Source: CAWIJK01 sp963836375
Lineage (GTDB): Bacteria; Actinomycetota; Acidimicrobiia; Acidimicrobiales; RAAP-2
Direction: 5' to 3'
Assembly: GCA_963836375.1 (NCBI GenBank)
Contig: CAWIJK010000002.1
Coordinates: forward strand, 1,302,001 to 1,366,000
Length of the DNA stretch: 64,000 nt
Shown piece after piece: positions 42,325 to 51,511 of the stretch. The notes below the pieces were generated by a model, which was given only the letters and a program-made list of their open reading frames with translations, searched no databases and was not told the DNA's origin. Each line of letters opens with the position of its first letter. The stretch's first letter is position 1. The translations under genes were made by a program, and so were the position numbers.

Positions 42325-42822
42325 TCAGCGCACCCGGCAGGCGCCGTCGATGTCGAACACCCGGTTGAACCGGCCGAGAGCGAGCCAAGAGCCGACGCAC
42401 AGGGCCAGGTCGACCAGCTCGTCGTCGGAGAAGTGGGCGTGGAGCCGGCTCCAGAGCTCGTCGTCCATGCCCAGGTGGTCGGTGGCGTAGCGGGAGGCGA
42501 ATTCTACGGCCAGACGTTCCCGGGCCGTCGCCCCCGCCCAATCACCGTTCGGCGCCACCTGCTCGTAGAAGTCCTCGGGGACGGCGCCGGGGTCCTCGGA
42601 GCGCCCGGGCACGTCACGGGCGGTGCGGAAGTCCTGGCACAAGGTGCAGTCGTTGATCCGGGCGACCGTGATCCGGGCCGCCTCGAACTCGCGCAGGCCG
42701 AGCGAGGAACGCTCGTAGACCGCCGAGCTGTAACCGGCGGCGGCCGCGGTCAGCGGTGGGGCCAGCTCTCCCCAGACGTAGAGGAGCGGGTCTTTGCCCG
42801 CCGGGACATCGATTCGGGGCAT
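42325..42822 (-). CDS. AhpD/carboxymuconolactone decarboxylase-like protein
   Basis: 165 residues. FEAARITVARINDCTLCQDFRTAR holds the Cys-x2-Cys motif of the AhpD core, with Glu upstream. DDELVDLALCVGSWLALGRFNRVFDID is the following helix pair. Members with this motif act as peroxidase partners or decarboxylases. The His normally two residues past the second Cys is absent, so peroxidase relay is doubtful. The ATG follows GAGGTGG. Confidence 0.75.
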   Translation of the reverse strand: MPRIDVPAGKDPLLYVWGELAPPLTAAAAGYSSAVYERSSLGLREFEAARITVARINDCTLCQDFRTARDVPGRSEDPGAVPEDFYEQVAPNGDWAGATARERLAVEFASRYATDHLGMDDELWSRLHAHFSDDELVDLALCVGSWLALGRFNRVFDIDGACRVR

Positions 42823-42871
42823 CGGGCCACCTCGCTTCTCGGACGCCGACCCCAGCGTAGGCCGGGGAGAC

Positions 42872-43795
42872 TCAGCCCCCCAGGAGTTCGGGATGGAGCG
42901 CCTCGACCATCCGGCGCATCCCGTCACGCCAGGCGACGGTGGTGGGCCCGGCCAGCGCGCGTCGCCGGTTGGTGTCGATCTCGACGCTGTCGATCGTCCG
43001 GTCCGTCGGGGCGAAGGTGGCGTCCAGGCCGGTGAGCCCGGCCAGGTAGGTGCACCATTCCTCGATGCTGACCGCCTCGTCGCCCCCCCAGTTGACGACG
43101 GTCGCCGGGACGCCGGCGCCGGCCAGGAGCCCGGGCACGCTGGCGGCGACGTCGTCGTGGTGGATGGGGTTGTAGGTACTGGGGGCGTCGATGTGGACGG
43201 GGATCGCCGAGCCGTTGACGAGCATCTCGAGATGCACCCCGGGCCACCCGCCGCCGTCCCCGTAGGGAACAGAGAGCCGGGCGATCGTCGTCGCCAACCC
43301 GAAGCGCCGGGCTCCCCAGCGGGCGGCTCCCTCGGCGGCGATCTTGCAGATGCTGTAGGTCCGGAGGAACGGCCACACCCCGTGGTTGTCCCCCAGTTGG
43401 TCCTCTTCGACGAAGACCCGGTGACCCAAGGGTCGGTACACCGCCGTCGTCGAGCAATGGAGGAAGGCCCGGGCCCCCCGGTGGTGCTCCATCAGCCAGG
43501 CCACACCCCCGGCGTTGGCGTCGAGGTCGGTCATCCAGTCGTTGGTCTTGGAGACGGCGAAATTCAAGACGTAGTCGGCGTCGGCCGGCAGCCCGGCCAC
43601 GTCGCCGTCGGCCAGGTCGATCCGCACGCAGCGCACCCCGACCTCCTCTAGGCTGGCCCGGGCGCCCTGGTCGGTGAAACGGGCGCCGCCGTAGACCTCG
43701 TTGGCCGCCGCCAACGACGCGGCCAGCGGGGCGGCGACCTGACCGGTCACCCCGGTGACGACGATCTTGGCCCCCTCGAGCGGCTCGTGGCTCAC
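42872..43795 (-). CDS. NAD(P)-dependent epimerase/dehydratase (extended SDR)
   Basis: 307 residues. KIVVTGVTGQVAAPLAASLAA (Gly-x2-Gly-x2 motif, about 9-29), FAVSKTND, FLHCSTTAVYRP, and Tyr-x3-Lys in RTYSICKIAAEG support an extended SDR. VNWGGDEAVSIEEWCTYLAGL is the usual substrate domain. The reaction may be sugar-nucleotide or other carbonyl chemistry. The start is GTG at 43795. It lies upstream of the AhpD-like gene on the same strand. Confidence 0.83.
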   Translation of the reverse strand: MSHEPLEGAKIVVTGVTGQVAAPLAASLAAANEVYGGARFTDQGARASLEEVGVRCVRIDLADGDVAGLPADADYVLNFAVSKTNDWMTDLDANAGGVAWLMEHHRGARAFLHCSTTAVYRPLGHRVFVEEDQLGDNHGVWPFLRTYSICKIAAEGAARWGARRFGLATTIARLSVPYGDGGGWPGVHLEMLVNGSAIPVHIDAPSTYNPIHHDDVAASVPGLLAGAGVPATVVNWGGDEAVSIEEWCTYLAGLTGLDATFAPTDRTIDSVEIDTNRRRALAGPTTVAWRDGMRRMVEALHPELLGG

Positions 43796-43879
43796 CCGGC
43801 GCTCCCCTGTTCGCTCACCGCCCGCGCGGTCTGGTCGGCCGATGCTACCGGGCGTGCGGTGTGCTACAGCTAACGCACG

Positions 43880-44761
43880 ATGCGGCGACGCTCCCGACCC
43901 TCCAACCGCTACGAGCTGTTCACCTGCGCCTGGAAGGGCCACGCCCTGGTCGGAGTGGGCGCCGCCACCGTCGTGGCCGACGACGCCGTCGTGGTCCGCG
44001 AGCTCGGGGGCCTCCGGTGGCACCGCTGCATCCGCTGCGACGACTGGGTGCCGATCGAGCTGAGCGTGCCGCCCGTCCTCGACGCCGTCCCCCCGAGGGA
44101 CCAGATCGAGGTCCCCCTGCGCGGACCGGCTCTGCGCGACCGCTACGTCCTGCGGTTGATCGCCATCGACCGCACGATCCACGTGATCGTGCTGACGGCA
44201 CTGGCCCTGGTCATCTTCTTGTTCCTCGGCCACCGCCACGCGCTCCAGGACGACTACGACCGCATCATGAGCGCGCTGACCGGCGGGCCGGGGAACCCCA
44301 ACGGCCTCCACGGCTTCTTGGGACACTTCCGCCACTGGTTCTTCGCCGACCCGGCCCACCTCTACGAGATCGGCTTCGCCGCCATTGCCTACGCGGCGCT
44401 CGAGGCCACCGAGGCGGTGGGGCTGTGGTACGCCAAGCGCTGGGCCGAGTACCTCACCTTCCTCGCCACCATCGTCTTCATCCCCCTCGAGATCGACGAG
44501 CTGACCCGGTCCATCACCACCCTCAAGGTGCTGACCCTGGTGATCAACGTGGCCATCGCCCTCTACCTGCTGGTGGCCAAGCGCCTCTTCGGTCTGCGGG
44601 GTGGGCACCGGGCCGTCATCGCCCAACGGGCCGAGCTGGGGGGATGGGCGGCCGTCGAGAGAAACACCGTCGCGCCTCCCCGGTCGTCGCCCCCTAGTTC
44701 GCCGGCGGCGTGGGCCAGACGGCCCGCTGGCCGCCAGGGATTCGACAGGTTGGGGGGGTAG
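43880..44761 (+). CDS. DUF2127-like membrane protein
   Basis: 293 residues. A cytoplasmic N-terminus with WHRCIRCDDWVP (Cys-x2-Cys, a possible metal site) precedes RYVLRLIAIDRTIHVIVLTALALVIFLF and three more hydrophobic segments near residues 160-180, 190-205 and 208-228, the DUF2127 pattern. A Pro/Arg-rich tail ends it. It is divergent from the epimerase. The function is unknown. Confidence 0.7.
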   Translation: MRRRSRPSNRYELFTCAWKGHALVGVGAATVVADDAVVVRELGGLRWHRCIRCDDWVPIELSVPPVLDAVPPRDQIEVPLRGPALRDRYVLRLIAIDRTIHVIVLTALALVIFLFLGHRHALQDDYDRIMSALTGGPGNPNGLHGFLGHFRHWFFADPAHLYEIGFAAIAYAALEATEAVGLWYAKRWAEYLTFLATIVFIPLEIDELTRSITTLKVLTLVINVAIALYLLVAKRLFGLRGGHRAVIAQRAELGGWAAVERNTVAPPRSSPPSSPAAWARRPAGRQGFDRLGG

Positions 44762-44821
44762 TTTGCCCTTCGACGTGGTCGGCACGGGCCGGTCCGGGTC
44801 GTCGAGGGGGAAGGTCAGCAC

Positions 44822-45967
44822 GTGCAACAGATCCAAGAGATCCAACGGGTCGGCGGCCTCCACCGCGCCGGGGCGGCGCGGTGGCGGGCGGGCCGACCCA
44901 CCCGGGTGGGTCGCCTGGCAGTGGGTGGCGCCGTCGCCGGGGCCCTGGCCTTTGGGGCCGCAGGGGCCGCAGGCGCCGCCGGCGCGGCCACCACCACGAC
45001 GACGACGCCGGGGCACGGTGGCTTCGGGCACCGTGGCTTCGCCGGTGGCCCCGGAGGGTTCGGCGGGGGCGGCGGCGGATTCGGGGCCGCCGGTGGGTTC
45101 GCCCCTGGGGGCGGCGCCTTCGGCTCCTCGTTGGCCACCCCTCCGGCCGTCGGGGGCCAGAGCGTCACCGCGGTCGGCGACGGCTCTCTGAGCGTGTCGG
45201 GGACCGGCGGGACGACCCGCATGTTCGACACGACCTCGTCCACCACCTACACGATCGACGGGACCCCGGCCAGCGCGTCGGCGGTGTCCGTCGGCTCCAA
45301 GGTCACCGTCCGGACGGCGCCCGGCCCGCGGAGCTTCCCCGGCAACTCGGGGACGTCCACGACGACCACGACACCGGTGACCCCGACGGCCACCGCGGTC
45401 AACGTCGTCCTGCCCGAGCTGACCGGAACGGTGAGCGCGCTGGGCAGCGGCTCGATCACCCTGACCGACTCACAGGGCTTCTGGCGGACGGCCAAGATCT
45501 CGGGCCCGGTCACCTACCTCCAATCCGGGGAACCCGCCACCTCGTCCGGCGTCGTCGTGGGCTCACAGGTGACGGCCATCGGCACCATTGACGCCAACCA
45601 CACCGACCTCGACGCCAGCATTGTCGACGTAATCCTTCCGGTCGTGACCGGCAAGGTCACCGCCGTCTCGGGGTCGACCATCACCCTCCAGCCCTACACC
45701 GGGTCGGCCACCACCACCGTCGACACGACCTCGGGCACGGTCTTCGTCAACGGTGGCAGCCCCAACGCCGGTCCCGGCTCGCTCGGTGCGCTGAAGGCGG
45801 GTGACGTCATCTCGGCCAGCGGGACGAAGGCGGCGGACGGCACCGTCACGGCCGTCAAGGTGACGCTGTTCGGCGCACCGGGTTCGCCCGGCGGCTTCCC
45901 TGCTGCCCGCGGACCCGGCGGGGCGCCCGCCGGGACCTCTCCTTCGGCCCCCACTCCCGCCTCGTAA
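44822..45967 (+). CDS. Secreted Gly-rich protein with repeated DUF5666-like beta domains
   Basis: 381 residues. A signal-peptide-like segment (LAVGGAVAGALAFGAAGAAGA) and a Gly/Phe-rich linker (GGFGGGGGGFGAAGGFAPGG) precede two or three OB-like units. Each contains a V(T/S)AVxxxxITLT core, such as TGTVSALGSGSITLTDSQG and TGKVTAVSGSTITLQPYTG. This is the DUF5666 repeat pattern of cell-surface proteins. The GTG follows GGGGAAGG. The role is unknown. Confidence 0.7.
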   Translation: MQQIQEIQRVGGLHRAGAARWRAGRPTRVGRLAVGGAVAGALAFGAAGAAGAAGAATTTTTTPGHGGFGHRGFAGGPGGFGGGGGGFGAAGGFAPGGGAFGSSLATPPAVGGQSVTAVGDGSLSVSGTGGTTRMFDTTSSTTYTIDGTPASASAVSVGSKVTVRTAPGPRSFPGNSGTSTTTTTPVTPTATAVNVVLPELTGTVSALGSGSITLTDSQGFWRTAKISGPVTYLQSGEPATSSGVVVGSQVTAIGTIDANHTDLDASIVDVILPVVTGKVTAVSGSTITLQPYTGSATTTVDTTSGTVFVNGGSPNAGPGSLGALKAGDVISASGTKAADGTVTAVKVTLFGAPGSPGGFPAARGPGGAPAGTSPSAPTPAS

Positions 45968-46052
45968 CGGGCTGGCCGGCCCACCGGCGAGACGACCCCC
46001 GGGCGCGCCACCACGACCCCGGGTGTCGGACTGCACTCGGCCCCCGGGGGTT

Positions 46053-46679
46053 TCAGGTCATGAGGGGCAGATACTCCCCGAGCTCGCCGGTCGCCGCCGC
46101 CCTGCCGGTGGCCAACTCGATCCACGTGGTCGCCCCCAGCTCCTCGGCCCGGTCGACCAGGTGGGGCGCCCGCCGGGCCAGCAGCTGTCCCAACGCCGCG
46201 GCCGCGAGAGCCTCCGCCTCGGGGACGGGGGGGACCGGCTCGACGAGGTCCCCACCGTGCACGACGGCCTCCACGCACCTCGTCACCAGGTAGTCGACCA
46301 GCGAGATCGGACCCTGGAGGGTGACGATCGTCCCCTCCAGGCGGGCCGCCCGCAGGTCGGCGACGACGCCGGCCACCGCGCCCGCCAGGTCGAGCTCGCC
46401 CCGCCGAGCGGCTCGGGTGGCCGAGGCGTCGATGAGGTCACCGAGGGCCCCCGTGCCGGCCAGATTCGCCGCCACGTCGACCGAGGGCTGCCGGTCGGAC
46501 TCGGTGGCCAGGAATCGGCCGAGCAGGATCGGCTGCAGACAGAGGTGGGCGACGACCTCTCGGTTGCGCCATCGTTCGACCCGGCTCGGACGGGAGAGGT
46601 CGAGACCCGGAACGGCCTCGGCCAGCCGGTGCCACTGGCCGAGCAACGCCTCGCGGACCCCAGGGCCGTCAACCGTCAC
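46053..46679 (-). CDS. Mycothiol-dependent maleylpyruvate isomerase-like (DinB-fold) protein
   Basis: 208 residues. VEAVVHGGDLVEPVPP gives the metal-binding His of the MDMPI/DinB fold. RVERWRNREVVAHLCLQPILLGRFL has the helix with Glu and His. The C-terminal half resembles the MDMPI C-terminal domain. It probably conjugates or isomerises a substrate with mycothiol. The GTG at 46679 is the best start, since upstream residues look noncoding. It is divergent from a methyltransferase. Confidence 0.72.
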   Translation of the reverse strand: MTVDGPGVREALLGQWHRLAEAVPGLDLSRPSRVERWRNREVVAHLCLQPILLGRFLATESDRQPSVDVAANLAGTGALGDLIDASATRAARRGELDLAGAVAGVVADLRAARLEGTIVTLQGPISLVDYLVTRCVEAVVHGGDLVEPVPPVPEAEALAAAALGQLLARRAPHLVDRAEELGATTWIELATGRAAATGELGEYLPLMT

Positions 46680-46797
46680 CGGCTCATCGTGGCCTGCCGG
46701 GTCGCCGCTGTCACCTCCCGCCGGTAGCCGGCTCGGGTCACGAGGCCTCCCTGGCGGCCACTGTGGCGCGCACGCTGGTCTGGGGCACACTGGGGCG

Positions 46798-47748
46798 GTG
46801 CCCTCCGAAGTCCCCCCGCCCGCGCTGGCCGCGAACGCCGGGCGCTTCGCCGGCTTCGCCGGCCTCTACGACGACGTGCGCCCGAGCCCGCCGGTCGAGC
46901 TGGCCGAGGTGTTGACCCGCTACTGCGGCGAGCGCCGTCCGGCGGTGGTCGATCTCGGCAGCGGCACCGGCCTCTCCACCCGCTGGGCCAGCGGATGGGC
47001 CAGTTCGGTGACCGGGGTGGAGCCCAATGCCGACATGCGCGAAATCGCCGAACGACGGGTCCCGCACAACGCCCGCTTCGTCGGGGGGTTCGCCCATGAC
47101 ACCGGACTCGCCGAGGCCAGCGCGGACGTCGTCGTGGCCGTCCAGTCCCTGCACTGGATGGAGCCCGTCGACACCCTGGCCGAGGTGGCCCGGCTGCTGC
47201 GTCCGGGCGGGGTGTTCGCCGCCGTCGACTGCGACTGGCCGCCGACCGTCGCCTCGGCCCCGCTCGAGAGGACCTGGTCCGAGTGCCGCCGGGCGCTCCG
47301 GGTCCTCGAGGCCCGACTGGCCGACGGGCTGCGCGGCGCCGAACTCGAGGGACCCGTCCGGCCCGACGATCCCGCCGGACGCGCCGACTCGGGCCGCGAC
47401 GCCCACCGGGAGCGCAGCCTGGCCGGCGGCGTCCGCAGCTGGTCGAAGGACGAGCACCTCGAGCGGATGCACGGCTCAGGCCACTTCGGTTGGTGCCACG
47501 AGCTGGCTCTGCACCGGGTCGAGGAGGGAGACGCCGCCCGGTTCGTGGGGTTGTTCCGCAGTCAGGGCGACTACCAGGTCCTCCGGGCGGCAGGGCTCGA
47601 CGACGAGATCCTCGGGGTCACGCGACTGGCCGCACTGGCCGAACGGGCACTGCACGGAGGCCCCCGCCCGTGGTGGTTCACCTACCGGATCCGGATCGGG
47701 GTCGTCCCCGGGCCCGGACCAGGACCAGGCCCCACGGGCTGCTCGTGA
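46798..47748 (+). CDS. Class I SAM-dependent methyltransferase
   Basis: 316 residues. AGLYDDVRPSPPVELAEVLTRYCG, VVDLGSGTGLSTRWASGWA (SAM motif I), GVEPNADMREIAERR and VAVQSLHWMEPVDTLAEVARLLRPGG are typical of the TrmB/BioC-like small-molecule group. A Pro/Gly tail follows WWFTYRIRIG. The GTG at 46798 has CACACT 6 bases upstream. The substrate is unknown. Confidence 0.82.
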   Translation: MPSEVPPPALAANAGRFAGFAGLYDDVRPSPPVELAEVLTRYCGERRPAVVDLGSGTGLSTRWASGWASSVTGVEPNADMREIAERRVPHNARFVGGFAHDTGLAEASADVVVAVQSLHWMEPVDTLAEVARLLRPGGVFAAVDCDWPPTVASAPLERTWSECRRALRVLEARLADGLRGAELEGPVRPDDPAGRADSGRDAHRERSLAGGVRSWSKDEHLERMHGSGHFGWCHELALHRVEEGDAARFVGLFRSQGDYQVLRAAGLDDEILGVTRLAALAERALHGGPRPWWFTYRIRIGVVPGPGPGPGPTGCS

Positions 47749-47763
47749 CCTGGGCCTCGGCCC

Positions 47764-48267
47764 TCAGGTGCCCCGGGTGCCGTCGATCCGCTCGCGCAGC
47801 AGGTCCGCGTGCCCGTTGTGGCGGGCGTACTCCTCAATCATGTGCACCATGATCCATCGGAGCGAGATGCCGCCGCCCCGGTCGACGTCGTCGAGCGAGC
47901 CGGCCGCCGCCACCACCGCCCGGGAGGCGTCGCACTCGGCGGCGAAGAGGGCGAGGTCGGCGGCCACCGTCGAGGGGTCCACGGCGTGGAAGTCGGCGTC
48001 GCGGTCCGACGCTCCGTAGTGCGGCGGGGCGTCGACGCCCAGGAACACCCGCTGGAACCAGTTGCGTTCGACCTCGGCCATGTGGCGGACCAGTCCCAGC
48101 AGGCTCAGCTCCGAGGGCGGGATCGAGCGCTCGACCAGCTGCTCGGGGGTCAACCCCTGGCACTTGACGAGCAGGGTGGCCCGGTGGAAGTCGAGCCAGG
48201 CGGCCAGCATCGTCGGTTCGTCGGCCACGAAGGGGACGGCCAGCCGGTCGTCGTGGGGCTCGCTCAC
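47764..48267 (-). CDS. DinB-family (DUF664) protein
   Basis: 167 residues. TMLAAWLDFHRATLLVKCQG, LSLLGLVRHMAEVERNWFQRV (metal His) and RWIMVHMIEEYARHNGHADLLRE (two more His) are the three metal-binding helices of the DUF664 DinB group. These are thiol-dependent S-transferases or unknown enzymes. The GTG at 48267 has CAGACT 7 bases upstream (48275-48280, reverse strand). Confidence 0.82.
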   Translation of the reverse strand: MSEPHDDRLAVPFVADEPTMLAAWLDFHRATLLVKCQGLTPEQLVERSIPPSELSLLGLVRHMAEVERNWFQRVFLGVDAPPHYGASDRDADFHAVDPSTVAADLALFAAECDASRAVVAAAGSLDDVDRGGGISLRWIMVHMIEEYARHNGHADLLRERIDGTRGT

Positions 48268-48371
48268 GCCCGAGAGTCTGCCCCGGATCCGCCCGGTGGT
48301 GCCCCGGCCGTCCGACGGGCCGGGCCGCCGGTCGCCCGGCGAGGGCCACCCGAGCGTGGCGTCAGGGCCGG

Positions 48372-48377
48372 TAGGGT
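48372..48377 (+). promoter_or_regulatory. Putative -10 box (TAGGGT) of a leaderless transcript
   Basis: TAGGGT ends 7 bases before ATG 48385; no Shine-Dalgarno is present. Confidence 0.45.
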
Positions 48378-48384
48378 GAGCGCG

Positions 48385-49548
48385 ATGGCAGCCCGGGCCT
48401 TCCAACCGGCGAACCTCGGACCGGTCTCCCTGCGGAACCGCATCGTGAAGGCGGCCACCTTCGAAGGGGTCATGCCCGGTGGCCAGGTCACCGACGACCT
48501 CGTCGACTTCCACCGGCGGGTGGGCGAGGGCGGGGTGGGGATGACGACCGTCGCCTACCTGGCGGTCTCCCCCGAAGGGCGGACCGACCGGCACTGCATC
48601 GTAATCCGACCAGAGGCGGTGGCCGGCCTCCGTCGGCTGACCGACGCCGTCCACGCCACCGGGGCCGCGGTGGCGGCCCAGATCGGCCACGCCGGCCCGG
48701 TGGCCAATGCCCGATCGAACCGGGCACCGGCCCTCGCCCCCACCCGGGCGGTGAGCCTGATGGGCACCGTGACCCACGGGGCCACCGAGGACGACATCGA
48801 ACGCATCACCGCCGACTACCGGCGGGCCGCCGGCCTGGCCGTCGAGGCGGGGTTCGACAGCATCGAGGTCCACCTCGGCCACAACTACCTGCTCAGCGCG
48901 TTCATGAGTCCCAAGCTCAACCGGCGCCGCGACCGGTGGGGCGGCAGCCTCGAGAACCGGGCCCGCTTCGCCCGCCACGTCGTCCAGGCGGTGCGCCAGG
49001 AGGTCGGGGCCACGGCCGCCGTCACCGCCAAGCTCAACATGGCCGACGGCGTCGCCGGTGGCCTCTGGCTCGAGGAGAGCATCGAGATCGCCCGGCTGCT
49101 GGCCGCCGACGGCTGCCTCGACGCGCTCGAACTCACCGGCGGGAGCTCGCTGGCCAACCCCATGTACCTGTTCCGAGGCGAGGCGCCGCGTCGGGAGTTC
49201 GCGGCGACCCTCCCCGGACCGGTGCGGGCCGGATTCCGACTCTTCGGCAAGCGCTTCCTGCGCGAGTACCCCTTCGAGGAGGCCTTCTTCCTCCCCTACG
49301 CCCGGCAGTTCCGCGACGCCGTCGACCTCCCGCTCATCCTGCTCGGCGGGATCAACCGGCTGGAGACGATCGAACACGCCCTCGACGAGGGGTTCGCCTT
49401 TGTGGCCATGGCCCGGGCACTCCTGCGCGAGCCCGACCTCGTCAACCGCATGGAGAAGGGCGAGGCCACCGAGTCCTTGTGCGTCCATTGCAACAAGTGC
49501 ATGCCGACCATCTACCGCGGCACGCGTTGCGTCCTCGTCAACCCCTGA
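48385..49548 (+). CDS. Old Yellow Enzyme-type NADH:flavin oxidoreductase with C-terminal Cys cluster
   Basis: 387 residues. The FMN barrel shows LRNRIVKAATFEGVM, AQIGHAGPVA, GFDSIEVHLGHNYLLSAFMSP, DRWGGSLENRARF and ILLGGINRLET...FVAMARALLREPDL. The end, CVHCNKCMP...TRC, keeps the Cys spacing that binds a 4Fe-4S cluster in 2,4-dienoyl-CoA reductases, but the FAD/NADPH domain of those enzymes is absent. It probably reduces an alpha,beta-unsaturated carbonyl. The ATG is supported by the TAGGGT box at leaderless spacing. Confidence 0.87.
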   Translation: MAARAFQPANLGPVSLRNRIVKAATFEGVMPGGQVTDDLVDFHRRVGEGGVGMTTVAYLAVSPEGRTDRHCIVIRPEAVAGLRRLTDAVHATGAAVAAQIGHAGPVANARSNRAPALAPTRAVSLMGTVTHGATEDDIERITADYRRAAGLAVEAGFDSIEVHLGHNYLLSAFMSPKLNRRRDRWGGSLENRARFARHVVQAVRQEVGATAAVTAKLNMADGVAGGLWLEESIEIARLLAADGCLDALELTGGSSLANPMYLFRGEAPRREFAATLPGPVRAGFRLFGKRFLREYPFEEAFFLPYARQFRDAVDLPLILLGGINRLETIEHALDEGFAFVAMARALLREPDLVNRMEKGEATESLCVHCNKCMPTIYRGTRCVLVNP

Positions 49549-49584
49549 CCCGCCCCCGGCGGCCACGACCCGCCGCCGCCGAGC

Positions 49585-49998
49585 TCACGCGGGCGGGATC
49601 GAGTAGGTGACCTGGGCCTTGGCGACCAGCTCGGGGCGCCCGTCCGAGAGGATCGAAACGTCGGTGACCGCCAGCCGGCGACCCAGCTTGATCGGCCGCC
49701 CCTCGGCCACCAGATCGACCATCTCGGGCCGGCGGAGGAAGTCGATGTGCAGGCTCGTGGTGACCGACAGGGCGACCGGCCCGATCCGGGCGCAGACGGC
49801 CATCCAGGCCGCGCTATCGGCCAGGGCCATCAAGGTCGGTCCGGCCACGGTGCCCCCCGGGCGGGCCAGCAGGGCGGCCGCGGGCAGGCGCAGGCGGACC
49901 CCCCAGTCCTCGGAGGCCTCGACGACGAACTCGGGCGGCGAGTCGGGGAACGACTCGACCAAGAAGCGCTGCAGGGCGGCGGCGTCGAGCAGGGTCAC
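49585..49998 (-). CDS. PaaI-type acyl-CoA thioesterase (hotdog fold)
   Basis: 137 residues. GGTVAGPTLMALADSAAWMA (about residues 57-76) is the hotdog helix with the catalytic Asp. VTTSLHIDFLRRP and GRRLAVTDVSILSDGR are the following strands. It hydrolyses acyl- or aryl-CoA thioesters. The GTG is at 49998, with TACGCT 6 bases upstream (50005-50010, reverse strand), a good leaderless promoter. It is divergent from the second amidohydrolase. Confidence 0.85.
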   Translation of the reverse strand: MTLLDAAALQRFLVESFPDSPPEFVVEASEDWGVRLRLPAAALLARPGGTVAGPTLMALADSAAWMAVCARIGPVALSVTTSLHIDFLRRPEMVDLVAEGRPIKLGRRLAVTDVSILSDGRPELVAKAQVTYSIPPA

Positions 49999-50077
49999 GC
50001 CGGCAGCGTAGCCAGGCCGCCACGGAGGTCCCGGGGGCCAACGACGGGGCGCCCCCGGCGCTGAGATACTGGTCGCC

Positions 50078-51286
50078 GTGGGCCCCGAAGCGACCGTCGA
50101 GACACGCACCGAAACCCTCCTGCCCGACCCCGAGCCCCGCGAGGTGCGGGCCACCATCATCTCGGTCGACGACCACCTGGTCGAGCCGCCGAACATGTTC
50201 GAGGGTCGCATGCCGGCCCACCTGGCCGACCTCGCCCCCAGGGTGGTCGAGGACCGCCACGGACGCCAGCTGTGGGAGTTCGACGGCCACCGCTACACCC
50301 AAGTCGGGATGAACGCGGTGGCCGGGCGGCGGCCCGAGTACGTGACCCTCGAGCCGACCCGCTTCGAGGACATGCGACGCGGCTGCTGGGACATCGACGC
50401 CCGCATCGAAGACATGGACATCAACGGGGTCTGGGCCTCCCTCAACTTCCCCTCCCAGATCACCGGCTTCTCGGGCCGGGTGTTCTCCGGGGCGGCCGAC
50501 CACGAACTCGGGCTGGCGGTGACCCGGGCCTTCAACGACTGGCTCTACGAGGCGTGGTGGCAGCCGTACCCCGACCGCATCATCCCGTGCGGGATCACGT
50601 TTCTGGCCGACCCCGAACTGGGGGCGGCCGAGGTCCGCCGCAACGCCGAGCGGGGCTTCCGCTCGGTCACCCTGCCCGAGCGTCCCCACCGCATCGGGCT
50701 CCCCACCATCTTCTCGGGTTACTGGGAACCCATCATCGCCGCCTGCGCCGAGACCCAGACCGTGATCTCGCTGCATGTGGGCTCGTCGGGCATGCCCGAC
50801 ATGCCCCCGGACGCCCCCTTGGTCCAGTTGGGCGCGACCCTCTTCGGCCAGATGTCGTTGACCGCCTGCGCCGAGTGGCTCTGGTCCGGGGCCGCCGTCC
50901 GCCACCCCGACCTCCAGATCGCCATGAGCGAGGGGGGCATCGGCTGGGTGGCCATGCTCCACGACCGGCTGGAGAACATCGTCGAGCGCTCCGGCTACGG
51001 ACGGGACTTCGACGCCACCGGGCTGCGACCGGCCGAGGTGCTGGCCCGGAACTTCTGGTTCTGCACCCTCGACGACCCCTCCACCATCGACACCCGCGGC
51101 GTCATCGGGGTCGACCACATCATGGTGGAGGTGGACTACCCCCACGGGGACTCCACGTGGCCCGACACCCAGGCCGTCATCGCCGGGGCCTGGGGCCACC
51201 TCCCGGTCGACGAGCTGCGAAAGCTCACCCACGAGAACGCCGCCCGTCTCTACCGGTGGCCCCTGCCCCCGGACCGGCACCCGTGA
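50078..51286 (+). CDS. Amidohydrolase family protein, paralogue of 20772-22076
   Basis: 402 residues. IISVDDHLVEPPNMFEGRMP (D-x-H metal motif), LHVGSSGMP (about 224-232), AMSEGGIGWVAMLHDRLENI, and VEVDYPHGDSTWPD with the C-terminal metal Asp. Layout and motifs match the protein at 20772 (MRRGC, SEGGIGW, DYPH(S/G)DSTWP), so the pair are paralogues with probably related decarboxylase or hydrolase roles. The GTG has GATACT at 50065-50070, 7 bases upstream. Confidence 0.85.
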   Translation: MGPEATVETRTETLLPDPEPREVRATIISVDDHLVEPPNMFEGRMPAHLADLAPRVVEDRHGRQLWEFDGHRYTQVGMNAVAGRRPEYVTLEPTRFEDMRRGCWDIDARIEDMDINGVWASLNFPSQITGFSGRVFSGAADHELGLAVTRAFNDWLYEAWWQPYPDRIIPCGITFLADPELGAAEVRRNAERGFRSVTLPERPHRIGLPTIFSGYWEPIIAACAETQTVISLHVGSSGMPDMPPDAPLVQLGATLFGQMSLTACAEWLWSGAAVRHPDLQIAMSEGGIGWVAMLHDRLENIVERSGYGRDFDATGLRPAEVLARNFWFCTLDDPSTIDTRGVIGVDHIMVEVDYPHGDSTWPDTQAVIAGAWGHLPVDELRKLTHENAARLYRWPLPPDRHP

Positions 51287-51511
51287 CCAGCGGGCGACCG
51301 GCCCAACGGGAGGGCACACCCCCGGGGCGGGCCCTGGGCCGGTGTGGGTCGGGAAGCCGAAACGCTGGCCCTGATCGATCCGTCGACCGGCCCGTGGTCC
51401 GCCCTGGCCGCCGGAGGTTGGTGGTCGCGCCCCGCGGCGGCTGAGCGAGCACTGAGCCGGCCCTCGGGCCGCCACCCGGTACGATCGGGCCGGGCCGAGC
51501 CGGGAGGTGAC

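Noticed and set aside
42872..45031. 719-residue reverse frame reaching into 45031
   Set aside because: The epimerase domain begins at 43795. Upstream residues are antisense to the DUF2127-like and DUF5666-like genes.
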